Positions 39,100-51,658 of a stretch of 64,000 bases of DNA are shown here, in pieces. The number at the start of each line of letters is the position of its first letter. Position 1 is the first letter of the stretch. The notes under the pieces are model-generated. The model saw only the letters and a program-made list of their open reading frames with translations. It was not told the origin of the DNA and did no database searches. Origin of the DNA: Taenia hydatigena (Eukaryota > Platyhelminthes > Cestoda > Cyclophyllidea > Taeniidae); NCBI GenBank assembly GCA_036345935.2, contig JADWOT020000009.1:1812287-1876286 (forward strand). The letters are read 5' to 3'. A program made the translations under genes and the position numbers.

Positions 39100-40060
39100 T
39101 CAACCATAACACTAAATGTCATCTATGAGGTACCAAAGGACCAATTAGGCTCCCATTTCTCCTTCTTCTTTCTTGCCTCCCCCTTCTGCATTCGAAGGAA
39201 AAGGGTCCAAGAAGAAACCGCGAGTTGTGTTAGCCCCTGGAGAATGGAATTGCGTTTTGAGAGAAAACGAGTGAACGCACACAACGCCATCGGTGTGTTG
39301 AGAACCATAAGGTGACATTGCACCACAGGCGAATCTTGTGATTAAAACCACTGCCTTTGACGCCGTCAGTTGCAGTGGATGAGGGGAGTTGGGAGAAGTC
39401 GCTGCGAAACTCGTGTTACTACGACGATGTGAGGGAGGCGGAAGCGAAGGCGAAGGCGAAGGCGGGGAGGAGGAGGAGGAGGAGGAGGAGGAGGAGGAGG
39501 AGGAGGAGAAGGAGGAGAACTGAATCCTGTCAACTTCTCAAAAACGCAATCTCTACAACAACGCGTCAATCCACTGGAGTCGTTTTACTTTACCCTCGGC
39601 AGATGTTGAATACAGTCGAAAGTGGGCTGTTTATCGGCTCCACGCCTCATCAGAATGAATGCGCTCATGCCGACAACTGGTAGACTCCTCTAGCCAAACA
39701 CCGCACCAACGACTTTCTCTGGTGGTTGTCCGATGCTGAACGTAGCAGTGCTTTGTCGGTGTTAGCCGGCAGTAGAATCTGAATGAGCTAAATCATTGTC
39801 AAGTCATTGATGCTTGGTTGACACCGAAAACCATCAGAATATGAAATGTCATCGGTGGGTCGCTCTGATGCACTGTAACGTGGCATTTGAGTTGCCTCTG
39901 ATATGTGCCAGCGTGTCTATGACTGCTCTGGTGGTGATGGTAGGCCAATAATCGCGCAGTGTGATGAAGAGTGGAAAGGGACCTCAGCATTGACTGAGAG
40001 TGGGCTAATTAAAGGCAGATATTGGGGTGCAGTCCTCCTCCTCCTCCACCACCACCACCT
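39100..40060 (-). repeat. long inverted repeat, right copy
   Basis: Reverse complement of the segment at 2664-3961, about 35 kb away, with short trinucleotide tracts (GGA at about 39466-39515, CTC/CAC at about 40034-40060) instead of expanded ones. Outside these limits the flanks are unrelated. The pair brackets the Cys/Gly-rich and MEX-3-like genes. Confidence 0.85.
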
Positions 40061-43000
40061 ACTGCAAATTTATGTGGAATTGGGGAGAGGGGGTTACAAT
40101 AATTTGTTCGTCTACAAACCATTGTGAAGCCGATATTATGTAGGGGAGATGTATGTCGCACTGACTGTAAAGACACACTGGTTCTCCCATAAGAAATGTG
40201 CAGTTGCTTCCCCACCTACCGTTCCACTACGAATTCGATATCTTACAAGTTTGGTGAATTTCACTACACCAAGTAAGGGCACCTATTGATATTGGATCCT
40301 CATTTATGAAGTCTTCGTAAGTAGTACTGAGAGATGTGGTATGGTCAAGGGAGGGATTTACTTGTTCGAGATTCCTTAATCGCATGAGTCGGCGGACTTC
40401 GGAAAACACGAAACTTCTTCATCAGAATCCCTATTGGCCAAGAATCTAATTTTACTGTTGATTAACTCGTTTTTCGCTGTGTCCTCCGAGGTACAGCCAT
40501 TAACTCGGCTGAGGCAGTTTGGCGTGCCGGTTGAAGGAGAAAAGCGAAGCTTCATGCTAATGTGTCTCTAGTAGTCTGCTAGTGACCCCTACGACTGTAA
40601 CGTAGTTTTTGATGACTGCAGGGCAGAAATACTTTCGAATGCTAATTCGTCATGGTAATGCTGATGGTGAGTCACGCTTTGGCCTCCAATGGACGGGTGA
40701 AACGGGCTTGTCAGGTCAGAGGGCATTACAACTTAAGAAACGGTTAAAATACCCCACAGTAGACAGAAAGTCCCAAGTACAATAACGTAACCCTTAAGGA
40801 TTGTAAATGTAAAATTACTTTTATGACAAATAATTTAATGTTGGCAGAGAAAAATTGAATGGTGACGGATATATAAAAAAATACCCGCAAATTTACTACC
40901 CTTATTTGAGAATCGCCATATATGGCAGAAAATGTTGTTTAAGCTCCCGCTACCGTGGCGATGAGGGTAGCCCTTAAGGTCTTAGCTCTGACCCCCCTGC
41001 CTTGTTTATGACCCCTCAGCACTGTAAACATGATCTAGCAGCGTGCTGGTAGCCTGCTTCCACCGGTTCATGCCTGCCTGTTTCACGGCGAAATAATGTT
41101 AGTCACCGGGTTTCTCAGTACATCAACCCTCATGCGGGTACACATCTGTCAAATTGAAGAAAAAAGAATTATACACGTTATTTCTAAAGTGATGGTACAT
41201 ACCTAAAGTAGGTAGGCGAAGAAATGTCTTCTTTTAGAAAAAAAATAATCGCCGTTGCACAAGTTTAATAAATGAATCCCTATTGATTTTCTTAATGTGT
41301 GCACTTCGGCTCTGCTAGCTGAGCACCCAATCGCGCATTTCCGCACGCTTGGTCAGTCGATAATCAATATTCCAAGCTGGCTAACCTGAACGCGCTCCTT
41401 GACTGTTCTAAAACAATCCACTAGCCGTCAGTTGGCTCTGCATTAATGATTTCAACGGCAATTCAAGTTGTTTGAATTAAGCTTTCTGAGAGGGCTAATA
41501 GGTTAGGAAAGGACACAACCGATGTGTGCTTGCTTACTCTGATTAGCCACATTGGGGATTGCTGAGTCAGGCAAAAGTGGCAGTATCATTGCAGTGTGCG
41601 ATGCGCACATCGCTACACCACCACCGCGTGTGATTCATCATGTCCATGCGCGCATACGTTGCCGTGGCCACGAAAGAAGCACCAATGCTTTTCCTCAGGA
41701 GAGGTGTTAATAAGCCCACTCAAGGTTACGGCTTTTGGAACAGAATTCATTAAAATTCATCAGAGAAGAAAGAAGATGAGACACTTACTTGGGTTGAAAT
41801 TCCACCAGCACGACAGCTGCGTGTGTGTGTGTGTGGGAGAATTTCGTACCGGCTGCATTTAGGGGAAGTGGAGAAATTAAATAGACGGATTAAATTGGGT
41901 ATTTTCCACACACCCTCACACATGCATGTTCCTGGATGGTGGTCCAACTATCACCGAAGAAGTGAAATAAAGGTGCTTTTGTTAGGCTGCAATCATGGTC
42001 GTCTGAGTGTCAGATATGACCATTTTAAAGGCTATTTTTTGGGCCAGTGCGCTCAGCATTCGGAAGCACCTGAAAGCGATGAAATTTTTATGCTCTATCT
42101 CGAAACTATTAAAACCGCTTGATGGGAAAACTTTTCTTTTTTCGCATGAAGAAGTCTGCAATTTTCTTCAGTCATATCCACAATAAGTAAAGTTTTATTC
42201 TTCGAAAGAGGACAGGAAAGGATTAGGGCTTTCCTAATTAAGCCTAAAGTTGAAATGCGACACACCGGTCTGGACGGAGGCTCACCATTGACCTACGGAC
42301 ACGGAAGGAAGGCTATAACACTAAGAGGGCAACTCAGACGAAAAGCGTTCCCTTTGGTCTTCAGAACAATTGATACGACCATAAGAGAACTAAGATGTTG
42401 TTCGTTGGTTTTGTATTAAAAGGGGGGGAGCGCTACTTATGTTTCATTAGTGGTGTTGCACGCTGCGATGCGCGCTAGTCGACCTGCATGGGGAGAGAGT
42501 TGATTAAGGAAGTAGCACTGAATCTCAAACAGTAGTCTACAAGGACCCAATTTCTTTGCCACCAACCTTCTGTAGGTGGCTGTCATGCCTTCAACTCACG
42601 ATGCGACTCTCCGTGTCATCATGCTGGTCACATTTCAAATGCTGGGAATGGGTCGATCGCTAGGAGCCAAAGTGGATTCGACAGTCCATCCCTACCAGAT
42701 TTCAACAACGAGTGAGCTGTTTTTTGGAGTGTTCAATTCCCGATGTCACAAATATGCCACTTTGAGACTCCTCTGAGTGTGCAACATGCCGTGCCAGTAG
42801 GGAAGAGGTTATGGAGGCATCGGAATAGGTGGAACGGTATGATGCACAAGTTTTAAGATCTTCTCAATAAATTCCCTTGTATTTAGATTTTTGCGTTCGG
42901 ATTGCTCCGGCTGTTGTTTTTGAATGTTATCCTGATAATGCAAAATATTTACTGATGTAAAGTAATTTGTAATTAGTCAATGTTTCACTCGATGAAGAAT

Positions 43001-46000
43001 TTGCTTAAAGATGAAGCAGAGTACATCCCGTACCAAAAGTGGATTTGACTGCAATCCGCGTTCTACTATATGATTTTTCCGCTATTCATCATCGTGGACC
43101 AGAAGAGGTACTCACTGCTACCTTCGTGAGAACTCGATTACTGAAGGGAGAAAAGGCCTGCATGGCTGAGTTTATGGTTGCAATGGATTACTTAGGTGCG
43201 TTTATAAGATGCTTCCAATGACTGGTATTTGACGCCGGTCATTACAAGAGCATTCGAGCGAAGTGAAATTATCTGCAATAAATGTCATCATTACTAGATG
43301 ATCTTTGATGTAAATAGAGGTTGAACTAAGCTGCCAACTTCTAGCAAAATGTTCCGTGGTTATCCATTTATCCGACCATCGAAAAAGCTGATGCTTTTTT
43401 TGAGCTCTCGTGACATAGCATGACCCTTGCCACCGTTCGTTTTACAAAACAATTCCAACACGATTCCAGGGCTGTGGAAGTTGCTCGTAAAATCATTTGC
43501 ATGGAATTTAGAGAGAACGCGACATGTGGCATCAAAAAACACCCTTAAGAAATGGTTTAAGTGAATGAGGCACTCAGAGGTAGAGAAAATCAGGTTTGGG
43601 AAGATGATCCACCCTTGTGATTACATGTTACAATTGATGTTCAAATGCCACTTCCAGCCATATCAAAGTCTAATCCAACAAATCTTTGACATCAACATAA
43701 ACTGAAAAGGCAAATCCGTGGATGGTGGACTGATGGTTCGCTTTAAGGAGATATATGTTAACAGATGATTGACAACGAATTTAAACAGCATCCTGTGGGT
43801 GGTAGGAAGGTAATGTGTCGTCAAATCCTCATCCGCATCCTCTGCATTCCCCTTGCTCTTCCAAAATGCTGAAAATCGCATTTTCTTGGCATTTTGCAGT
43901 CATTCACGCAGGAATAGAAGAGACAATTTGGGTGGCGGCCGGAGGAAACAGTTGAATTCTGGACCAACTTACCCTCGATGTGAACGTCTGATAGATTGCA
44001 ATAGACTATGAACAAAGTGTCATGGAAAGCTTTCTGTGCCCAATCATCCTTCTTTAGGCTGGAGGATGCCCTACAGTGAACGAGTTTTGCATTGGGATTT
44101 TACCAATGTCAAAAAGCCTTACTTACTCATGAATAAATGAGCAGGTTGTCAGTATTTTATTCCGTTGTTTTAATCTTTTGCCATTTTGGCGTTGTCCAAC
44201 TGTCTGTAGGGCATAATCCTACCTTCCAACACCATGAAAGGACATCCATTCCTCCATCCTGTCCCATAACTGTTTACAGTACTGGCCTTGAGCTTAGAGC
44301 ATATATCAGAAGCCAAACTAATTATAGCAGAACCTTGCAATCCGAATTGGACGTCTTCATTCTTCAATGAGACACCAGCGAGTACTGCGCCTACTGTTGC
44401 ACCTGAGTTTTTCCTTATAGCAAAATATGCTTTAAGAAACTCAAACATTGGAGCTTAGAAGTGTTGGAGGACTGGTAGGAGGTGAAGACTAAACCACAAG
44501 CAATTGTCACAGCCCAAATTCAGGCAAAGAATTAGTTGACAGTGACACATCTGGTGTCACTGAGTCATGTCTTCAGTTGTAAAAGGTCTATAAAGGCCCA
44601 CCGCAGTTGCCAAATCAAAACGGCGCCAATTTTTATGCTACGCATACGCGCCTTTTCTTTGAAAGGAGAAACCGGAGAATGGATGGGGTGAACTTTTACA
44701 AGCCATTAAAAAAGTGAAGGGGAGGCAGAAAAGGGTAGGAAGCAGTTTCAAACATAAAGAACACTTAAAACGTTACCCGGGACATGCATAGAAATCTAGT
44801 TATCTGCTCAATTTTTGTTGTCATTAAGAAGGTGGATTTTACGGGAGAATGGTTTAATTTAATTACTACAGTCTAATGAATTGGGGATGGATGGATAAAA
44901 GTAAAGGTTTTAAGTCCCTTCAAAAATATAGAAATTCATTAACTGATGGCGATATGTTGCAATAAAGTGGCATTTAGGGGATCGCCTAGGGAAGGAGGTG
45001 TCAAAAGTCGCTACAGTTCCAATCCTTCATTTGGTGTAAACTTTCATAATCCAGTCATTCATGAAATTCAAACGAACCAGCCATTCAGCTCAAGGCGGAA
45101 TTGCCTTTCCTTTGAAGTGTGTATCTCACCTCTGACGTTTAACTTTGGTTTGTAGTCACTATAGATGTAGAGGAGAGTGAAAGCTGTCTTGGAGGATGGG
45201 CAGTGAGATGGTTAACTGCCTAAATAAATGTTCGTTTTTGTAGTCGACAAAATCAACGGTCGCCCCTGTGGACATAAACACACAATAAAACGCATTGATG
45301 TCAGCGAAAGTAACTAATTTATGCTGACAAACGAGTGGCTAAGAAACAACTAACTGCAATGTTCTCACCGGCCCAGTTGATGTCACCTTAGCCTCCATCT
45401 TAGGTATGCTCACTACCAGTTCTCTGTGCCCCATCAAAGACCTTGCCATTAATTAAGGCGACTCCTACTGTCCTCGGAATGCGCTAACCCATTAAGTGCC
45501 ATTTTCAAGGGGATTCCACTCTCTAAAACGACGTCACATATACGTGACGCCCTGATTTTACTGTCAAAGTCTACACGTAAAGCACAGATGCGGCAGGCTT
45601 AATTGAAAGGAAGGGAATTAATCTGCAAATAAAAATCAGAAGGAGGACACCCGGTAGCATATGAGAACAGAGATGACATTATCGCCGAATCGGTTAGGCC
45701 AAGTAAAAGTAGACAAAGTCGGCTTTGAAGAGCACTCATCATGACTACTGCTAAAGTCGCTAGATGGAAGGTCACCGTTCTAACCACGCATTGACCTGAA
45801 GTCAAGGGATTTGGATTCTTGCGCATTCTTTTCCACTTGCGATTTCAGAAAGTTGACGCGCACCTTTCCATTGATGATTTTGAGAGACTAATGGCCGAGA
45901 GATCACGATTTAATCGTTGACCTTGTTCTCGCTTTTAACCACAGAAGTGATGTTTCTTTATGACAACGGTGTTGAATCAACCAACTACACGTTGACAAGT

Positions 46001-49000
46001 GACAAAAACTACCATATGTAGGAAAGAAGGGATGTTTATTTCACTTCGCGACCTTTTCATAACTTCTCCCTCTCCCTTGCCATCCGCATGATTAAAACAA
46101 AAATGTTGCTCGGCTAATTGATACGTTGTACGTAGCCCTCTACTCTCTTAGAGCTGTCGTGTGCGGTTGGGATCCGCGTGTTGTTAGTTGCTTCACTTGT
46201 CTTGTACTTTTGTGTCAGGTCAATTTGGATTGCTTAAGAAAACACTCACTTTGTTTTTTGTCATCTACAAGGGAGAAAACTTCACAACACAATATAATGT
46301 GCACTTTGTTAAAGAACCACACTGAATGCGCGTAGGTGGGTGGTGTTAGCTACGACCGGTCAGGGCTGCACAGCGAACACACTTCCCATGGCCATCGCTT
46401 TTCGTTGGCAAAGGTGTCCGAGAGCAGAGCCCTTGGGACAGAGTGGGGAGACGCGTGACCCATGTGCGTGCTGTTAATTAGAAGACGTAGGGAACCTCCG
46501 CTCAGATTTTGAGCATTCCACAGTTGAGTGAGGGTTATTTTCGGTAGCAAAGAGGCAAATGACACAGAGTACCTCGGATTGACCTCTCATCAAAGCTAGC
46601 TAGCCGGAGCATTTGCGACGTTTTTCAAATGGAAAAAGGTTACTAGGGCATTTTATCCTCGACTATCCAAAAACGAATTTTTTAGTGAACCATCGATGCA
46701 TGAAGTCTAAAAATAATTTTGGGTAAGGTGGTTTTTTTTTACTCCGATAGCCCGGTTAGAGGAAGCCTGGTAACTAAACGAACTCGTTTTTAGCAGGTTT
46801 TGGATGACACCCAAACCACCCCCCAGTGTAGACGTCTTGACTATATTATGATGAAGAAAAAACTGCCAACCTCATTACCGGAAACACTGGCTGAACAACT
46901 GGCTAATGAAGAGAAGTTGGCTCTAAGCGAAGCCTTAATCGCCATGGTATCTCTCCCGAATGGATGGCGTGGAGATTTCGGTCTCCTTCAATATCTACAA
47001 TATGTTCCGTGGAGAATGTATCCACCCTCAGTGCTTTGTGGATGACTGAAAATTTGGAGGCTCATGACCAAGGAGTGATTGCAATCACGTCGACATTTGG
47101 CAATTACTGTTACGTCAGTCAGTAATAATGCGATATCCAGGCGAAGCAGTACCAAATCTACTGAGAATAAGATTTGACGCGTGTCCTAGCTGCAAAAGGC
47201 TAATAAAAAATCCCAAGCAGATGTCAGAGTGGCTAGTCGGCATGAGAAGTAGGATGAACACTATCAAGTTGTTGGTTCTGGGTACCTGCTCACTGATAAG
47301 CATCACACCTTATATGTTGAGTTACGGTCTTGCAGAAGAGTCGGTGCTAATACCAGACTCGAATGTGGTGAAGAGCCATAAAATGATCCCCTTTCCAGGT
47401 TTGCAAATGAAAACAGTTTCTCCCACTAGTCACAGAGAGCATCGAGGATAATAGCTTAGAAACGATAGACCCCTCATGCCATCAGGTTGGCGGCAACTTA
47501 TTTTCACCAAACGGGACAGTAGTATATCTAGGAGATTATTAAATTCTTGCGCAGAGGGTCGAAGAGCAGCAACCAAAAGTGGACAGTTGAGCACTGTACA
47601 AATGGTCTACACAACCGTTACAATTTGATGTTGCTGTCTTTTCTTTCTTTTGCTTTCCTTTCCTGCGCTCTGCCCGTTGGTCGCTGCTACTGATTCCCTC
47701 CATTCGCCCATGAGTTAATCACCCTCCGAATTTCATGATGCTCTTTCTGGCTGCCACCACGATCTCATTGGTCAAGTCGCGGGGGAGCGTACTTCCTACC
47801 TTAAGTCAATCACCCTGATTTCCCTTGTCCTACCTTCTAACAACCAACGCACGTAATTGGCTTGGAGTCGCGCGCGCGTGATTTGACTCCACGTGGGTAC
47901 GCGACACACACGAGTCGTCGTCTTTGTTCAACCACTCCGTTTCGCACATCGTCGCATTTAGACCCTTTGAGAGATTGTTAGACGGATTTAAAATGTCAAG
48001 TTTTGCAAGATACATTTTGATTTTATGGGATTCCAGCGTCTCCCTACTATCACATCGCGTGTCTCTGGCACATTGACTACGATCGCGGACCGCCTTACTT
48101 AAGATGAATTTGAAATTTCATTCATACTTGCGTCCACTCACCACAACATATAGTTTTGCACTCCGCCTCTGGGAATCGTCGAGCCTTTGAGACACTCCTG
48201 GCTACAGGAATTTCCATGGCACTGGATTTTCGCAACTGAGGGCCAACAAATAAGTACAGCTCAAGACCCAAGATAGTCCATTGAACTCGATTCACTTCTA
48301 TGAACAGGTAGCCGATGTTTGGGTAATTCATCGTAGTTTTGGCCCCGAGAGCAAGGAAGCTTTAGTTACTGAGTGTATTTTAGAGATCGCTAGCTTGATG
48401 GAAAAGCCGAATTGGGTGCCTCCCAAAGCATCACATTTGAGGCAATGTTGCAAGCACCCACATAGCCTGTCTTTCCATCACGCACTGGACGCATGGAGTA
48501 GTAAACAATTTTGACGGTTTGGGTGCGTCTGCTGTGAGAAAATAGCCTACAAGCGGGGGAAATAAAAAAGGTGACGGCGTTTTTGGTAGAAAATTCTGCG
48601 ATGCGGGCACCTGGAAAATTCTTATGATTGTAGTATGAACCGGAGATGTGCGTCAGTTTCCCATCAAAATGAGAATCTTCATTGTCCCCTTCTACCTTTC
48701 TCGTGTTCCAAACTTTATGAATGTGATTTTAGCTGGTTCCTTACCTCGGCTCCAAAGATGCAGAAGGTTCTCGTGGCATTTTTTGTGAGGCATTTGAAGA
48801 GAGTGCGGTAGCAGGATGTACGGCCCAGAATTGGTTGCCTGGTTTTGGTGGTGAATCAGCCACAGATGCATTCCCCTGCTGACAACCCTCAATCCCTGAT
48901 TATGAAGGATTCGAAGTTAACGTGCCGTGTAAAAAGTGAGTGGTGCAACAGCTCTTAAAAGTTGTGTAGGCAAGTTCTATCTCTACAAGGCGACACAAGA

Positions 49001-51447
49001 TCATATACATTACACGTCGCCGAACTGGTTGGGGCGATGACTTCCTGCCACACTTTGAGAGAAAGTGAGACATTACCACCATCTTATCCCCAGTTTTCCT
49101 AAATGCCGTACATCACCTTTCCTCGGCATTTGAGAATTAGCCACAAAGGAAGTACAATGGGAGGTGGATATCTGTGGTGGCTAGAAGCGAAAGCACCTAA
49201 GCCCTCTGGTATGACTTTAGAGAAGACTTAGGACCTTACAATAATAATAATGATAATAATAATCTTTAAATAATGCTATCCTACCGAGCATGCTAAACAG
49301 AGCCAAAACTTTTGTCACGCTAAGCTGAAGTAGAGGGTTCTTATCACTGTTACACCCTCAGGTGGATCATCCTCGTGATCAAGTCGTTCATGTAAACCAT
49401 TTCTGCGCAGTGGATTTCACTATCACACCCTCTCCAAAGGCCATGTAGCATGCTTCACGAGAAGCCTCTACGGGGTAGGAGCAAAGTTTAGCCAACTTCA
49501 TAAATGATAAACAATAAAAGCGTAGCAAGAAATACCAGTGGGTTGAAACATAGCCAATCGTCACCGGTACCCCTCGGGTAATTGCAAGAGTTATTGCATT
49601 AAGCTGTACGGAAAGATAGCATTAACCAAATTCCTAGTGAGGAAGGAAAAGCAACGCTTCCGTAAAATTAAAATCGCAGATGACAGTTTTACTTCGCTAT
49701 CCCGGAAATCTCGTATTTCAAGTAATTTTCTATGGATCACTAAATGACGAGGTAACGCGCTCGGATACTGCTGAACATTAAGGCTGTACAGCCCCTTTGA
49801 CTCTGCTGGCGTTACTTTTGACTTTTAATGATTGCTAAGTATCTGGACTAGAAGGCCTCTTTCCATATAAATGAATCGAAATACACATTCGAAGCCAGAT
49901 GGCAGACTTAGACCTAAAGCATACGTGGGAGAGCCATCTAGCACATGCTAGCTTTCCATCAATTCTGGAGTCGAAGTTTGCTGCATTTCCACTGTGAGAA
50001 TAATTTACCCTGGCTGGGAAGAAAGCTTTGCTACCGCATTCTGAAATACCCTTTAGTACTTACCAAGAACCGCAAACCAAGGCTGGAGCATCTCGCACCT
50101 CACAAAAAAGGTCAGACGAGTGCATCAGAGGGGAATTAAGTGGCATTCTATTTGCAACCGATGAAATTTGCATTTCAAATGAAGTGGGTCACCAGACCCA
50201 CTTCCTTGCTACATATTAGCAGACCAGTCAAAATCGGAGCTAGGACGATTTCGAGCCCTTGGAACAGGACCAGCCCAACATATTTAATAACACAATTATC
50301 TTGAAGTGTCTTCTCGATGCTACCAACCATTAAGCCGGAGGTAGACGGAAGATATCTTCTGAGGCACAGCTCTACGCCCAGCTAAATGACCGATACTTTG
50401 GATAATAATGGTAAGAATGCTGCTACGTGTCACTCCCATTCCTCGAGCGACGCCAAGTTGATAACTACACGAACTTACCATAATTACACTTTTGAATTCA
50501 GTAGTTCTTTTTATTAGCTGATAAAGCTGTGAAAAACTTAGACATTTTACACAAAAACCACTTTATTAAACGCCCAACAGGCAGGGCTCACACCGGTTAT
50601 AGAGTAGATTGCCTTGACAGCCGGTGAAATCCCGCATTGAAACAGTGCAGAACTCAACCACATAAAATCGGGCTCACGACGAACTTGACACTCATGGGAA
50701 ATGAGGAAACACATTCAGAAGAGGTGCCTTCCTGGTTGCGCATAGTGCTGAGTCAACACTTTAGGAACTGCTCCATAATAATTGGTTGATGGAAGAGGTA
50801 ATTCTCAACCTGAGTGGAGAACCTCCTGCGAGGAAAGCACGCATTAAAATTAGTCACCAGGACCTCTAAAAAATCGAGTTAGAGACCAACCCATGCCCAC
50901 CAACCCAGAAATTTTGTATTGCAACTCGATTACACTCTTCTTCCTAGGTCAAACATTGACCTGGACTCGTTAAAAACGCGGATTGTCTCGAATCTAACAT
51001 TTGCCGCAGATCAAAGGGATGAAAATCAGAAACGGTGCCCTCCCGATGTTACCTAAAAGTGAATCCGTCCATTCAAAACTAATTTCTGAGATAATGACGC
51101 AGACACATCACATAACCCTTTCGGCTCAAAGACGAAAATGTGGAGCTGGGTGCTCTACCACGCCCACCAAGTGACCCTTAATTTGATCACCCGAAAGAAC
51201 TCCAATAAATCCTGATCAAAAAACTATCAACCGTTGGCGGATGGTAAAACGAAACGGCATCTAAAATCGTGGTTCTCAAAGAGGTCCAGACTTCTTCTTT
51301 TCCCAAAAAACGACCCGCTTCATCACATTCATTAACAGCGGCAAATAAATCTGCTGTCACATTTCGGATGCATTGTTCCCTGCAGCAAGACATCAATGAC
51401 TGTAACACTTGTACGATTCATTTGTTACTTCTGCGTCCATTTAATGC
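40061..51447. other. no gene recognised
   Basis: More than 11 kb with only anonymous frames, the longest being 107 codons at 47128-47451. Simple repeats: a GT run at 41821-41836 and an ATA run at about 49239-49263. No family was recognised in any frame. Confidence 0.4.
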
Positions 51448-51453
51448 TTTATT
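51448..51453 (-). terminator. poly(A) signal of the p44 gene
   Basis: AATAAA on the minus strand about 205 nt beyond the p44 stop codon, a normal distance for a 3' UTR end. Confidence 0.45.
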
Positions 51454-51658
51454 TTAAATTCAATAGATCCGAATGGGTACATGACAAGTGCTTGTAACAC
51501 CAAGATCCGATAAAAACAGGAATGTCACACATATATGGGAAGCTAATGGTAAAGACGTCGTTACGGCACTTCTCCATCACACAACATGGGAACCCTGGTT
51601 AACGATGAGGCAAGTGTACCAATAGAGAGTAAATGCGACTGTAATCTCCTGAGAGCAA

